NCBI GenBank assembly: GCA_964452045.1
Contig: CAYVKM010000038.1
Coordinates: 1 to 33,123, forward strand
Length of the DNA: 33,123 nt
Reading direction: 5' to 3'
Origin: CAYVKM01 sp964452045
Lineage (GTDB): Bacteria > Calditrichota > Calditrichia > RBG-13-44-9
Shown: positions 32,051 to 33,123 of the stretch, one piece after another
Numbering within the stretch: the stretch's first letter is position 1
How the letters are laid out: each line of letters opens with the position of its first letter
Translations under genes and position numbers: made by a program
Notes under the pieces: model-generated
Told to the model about the DNA's origin: nothing
The model's input: the letters and a program-made list of their open reading frames with translations, nothing else
The model's database searches: none

Positions 32051-33123
32051 CTAACTCCGCTCCATCCAGATTGGATTCGTCAAACAAAAATAAGTGCGAT
32101 CTCCGCTTCTGGTGAATCCTTCCAACCGGATATAATCTGCCCGGTCGGACAAAGCAATTTTTTCAGCAAATTGATGATTATTTGAAGGAATATCGATTTT
32201 CTTCTTTATTTCCCTTTTTTCCCGGTAGTTTCCCAGCACAATTTGCGCGGATTGCCACGGGCCATATTCCGGTGTGCTGATTCCGGTAATGCGGATAATT
32301 GATTTATCTTTTATCCGGACCATGTCACCAATCCCGGCGACGTGCTCTCCATGATGTATTTCCAGGTTGAGGAACGGACCGGTGGATATAAGACAGCGAT
32401 GTTCCCTGATGCTGTGCAGGATATCCTGTTTATTGAGACCGGAAGACTGCACTGCAGTTCGAGCTTCACCGAAAAGATGTTCCCGGCGGTAATCCATTTT
32501 CAGCAACGGAATTTTGACCTGGCGGAAAGAATTAAAGTTGCCGTGGGCATCATTCCCGGCCACAATCCCGCACTTTTTTACGCTGAGTAATAAGTCTTGC
32601 CAGAGCTTAAGACCGTCTTCCAGCGATTCAAAACTGCCGCTATTCAGGATTTGCAAGACGTTTAAATCATTGGAAGCAAAATCATTAATCCCCCAAGTGC
32701 CTCGCCTTAAGATAAATTTTTGCGAAAAGGGTGGTTGTTCCACCGGATGGGCGGCTATCGCTAAAGCATCGGCCGATTTTCTCCTGAGCAATTCCGGTAG
32801 GTCCAGGCTTGGTTTGTTTCTTAACAGTTTTTCCCCGCTATCCCCATCTCCCGGTATAAAGGATTTTTCATCCAGTACCAGGCAATGGACATTCTTTTTT
32901 TGACTGTTTCCCACCGAGACTTCCTCTCCCGGGATCAGGCAGAAGTTTTGTGAATCCAGGTTTAATTCCCTGACCTCATCCTGCATCAGTGCCCATTTTT
33001 TCAATCCCGGATCGTTTTTCAGATAATCCTCCGGATCATCATCCAGGTCGTAGGAATGATCGGTCACGGCCAGGAAATCCAGGCCAATTGTTCTGGCTGC
33101 CTCTATGCTGGCAGAGAGCGGTG
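32051..33123 (-). CDS. PHP-domain metal-dependent phosphoesterase, 5' end outside the window
   Basis: The frame is open to the right edge, so about 356 residues are visible and the true start lies beyond 33123. A GTG at 33067 is not the start, because the family text continues upstream of it (LSASIEAARTIGLDFLAVTDHS). This is the PHP pattern in which a first histidine motif, outside the window, precedes the lysine/glycine helix and the TDH motif. Other metal-binding motifs are GEEVSV, the VHCLV histidine, AIAAHP and GNDAHG, in the right order. The PHP superfamily hydrolyses phosphoesters, including histidinol phosphate and exonuclease substrates. A beta-sandwich tail follows (about the last 110 residues). 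The product type is clear but the substrate is not. The gene leads into the BamA-like gene with a six-base gap. Confidence 0.9.
   Translation of the reverse strand, partial: PLSASIEAARTIGLDFLAVTDHSYDLDDDPEDYLKNDPGLKKWALMQDEVRELNLDSQNFCLIPGEEVSVGNSQKKNVHCLVLDEKSFIPGDGDSGEKLLRNKPSLDLPELLRRKSADALAIAAHPVEQPPFSQKFILRRGTWGINDFASNDLNVLQILNSGSFESLEDGLKLWQDLLLSVKKCGIVAGNDAHGNFNSFRQVKIPLLKMDYRREHLFGEARTAVQSSGLNKQDILHSIREHRCLISTGPFLNLEIHHGEHVAGIGDMVRIKDKSIIRITGISTPEYGPWQSAQIVLGNYREKREIKKKIDIPSNNHQFAEKIALSDRADYIRLEGFTRSGDRTYFCLTNPIWMERS

Noticed and set aside
32051..33067. Complete PHP gene starting at GTG 33067
   Set aside because: The frame stays open to the window edge, and the upstream residues match the PHP N-terminal pattern. 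The GTG is an internal Val codon of the VTDH motif.

Overview
The window most likely comes from a Gram-negative bacterium of the FCB superphylum, near Calditrichota, KSB1 or Marinimicrobia. This is inferred from three things seen directly. Three large secreted proteins share a C-terminal type IX secretion sorting domain of the 'NYPNPFNP...KMLLxK' kind. There are several outer-membrane beta-barrel proteins. The intergenic DNA is AT-rich, while the genes are of moderate GC. No rRNA, tRNA, CRISPR array, transposase or phage gene was found. Apart from one short gene pair near the left and another near 28-29.6 kb, everything reads on the minus strand.

Layout: 1-3.9 kb holds a secreted laminin-G-like protein followed by a subtilisin-family protease (minus), both with type IX sorting domains. 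4.2-7.0 kb (plus) holds a gamma-carbonic-anhydrase-like protein and a soluble GAF/histidine kinase/receiver hybrid. 7.1-11.7 kb (minus) holds an ABC exporter, a palindromic intergenic repeat, a SprT-like metalloprotease, a UPF0173 metallo-beta-lactamase-fold hydrolase, and rplU-rpmA with a clear terminator. 11.8-14.5 kb holds a von Willebrand factor A protein with a MoxR/ChlI-like AAA ATPase.

14.6-23.6 kb is the most distinctive part: a co-directional minus-strand cluster. In transcription order it holds a membrane sensor kinase broken by a one-base frameshift, a sigma-54-dependent response regulator, and a small outer-membrane protein preceded by a near-consensus sigma-54 promoter and a perfect 13-bp inverted repeat. 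These are followed by a membrane-anchored endonuclease/exonuclease/phosphatase-family hydrolase, a radical SAM enzyme fused to a SAM methyltransferase, and an Omp85-like barrel. The simplest inference is that the two-component system switches on the small outer-membrane protein, and perhaps the genes behind it, through sigma-54.

23.9-27.9 kb is a 1352-residue M14 zinc carboxypeptidase with a type IX sorting domain. 28.3-29.6 kb (plus) holds a DUF1801 protein that appears to start at ATT, and a polytopic membrane protein. 29.6-33.1 kb (minus) is a compact run: PHP-domain phosphoesterase (running off the window), BamA-like outer-membrane protein, rsmE, and a HIT-family hydrolase.

All calls come from reading the sequence. 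No database search or folding program was run.
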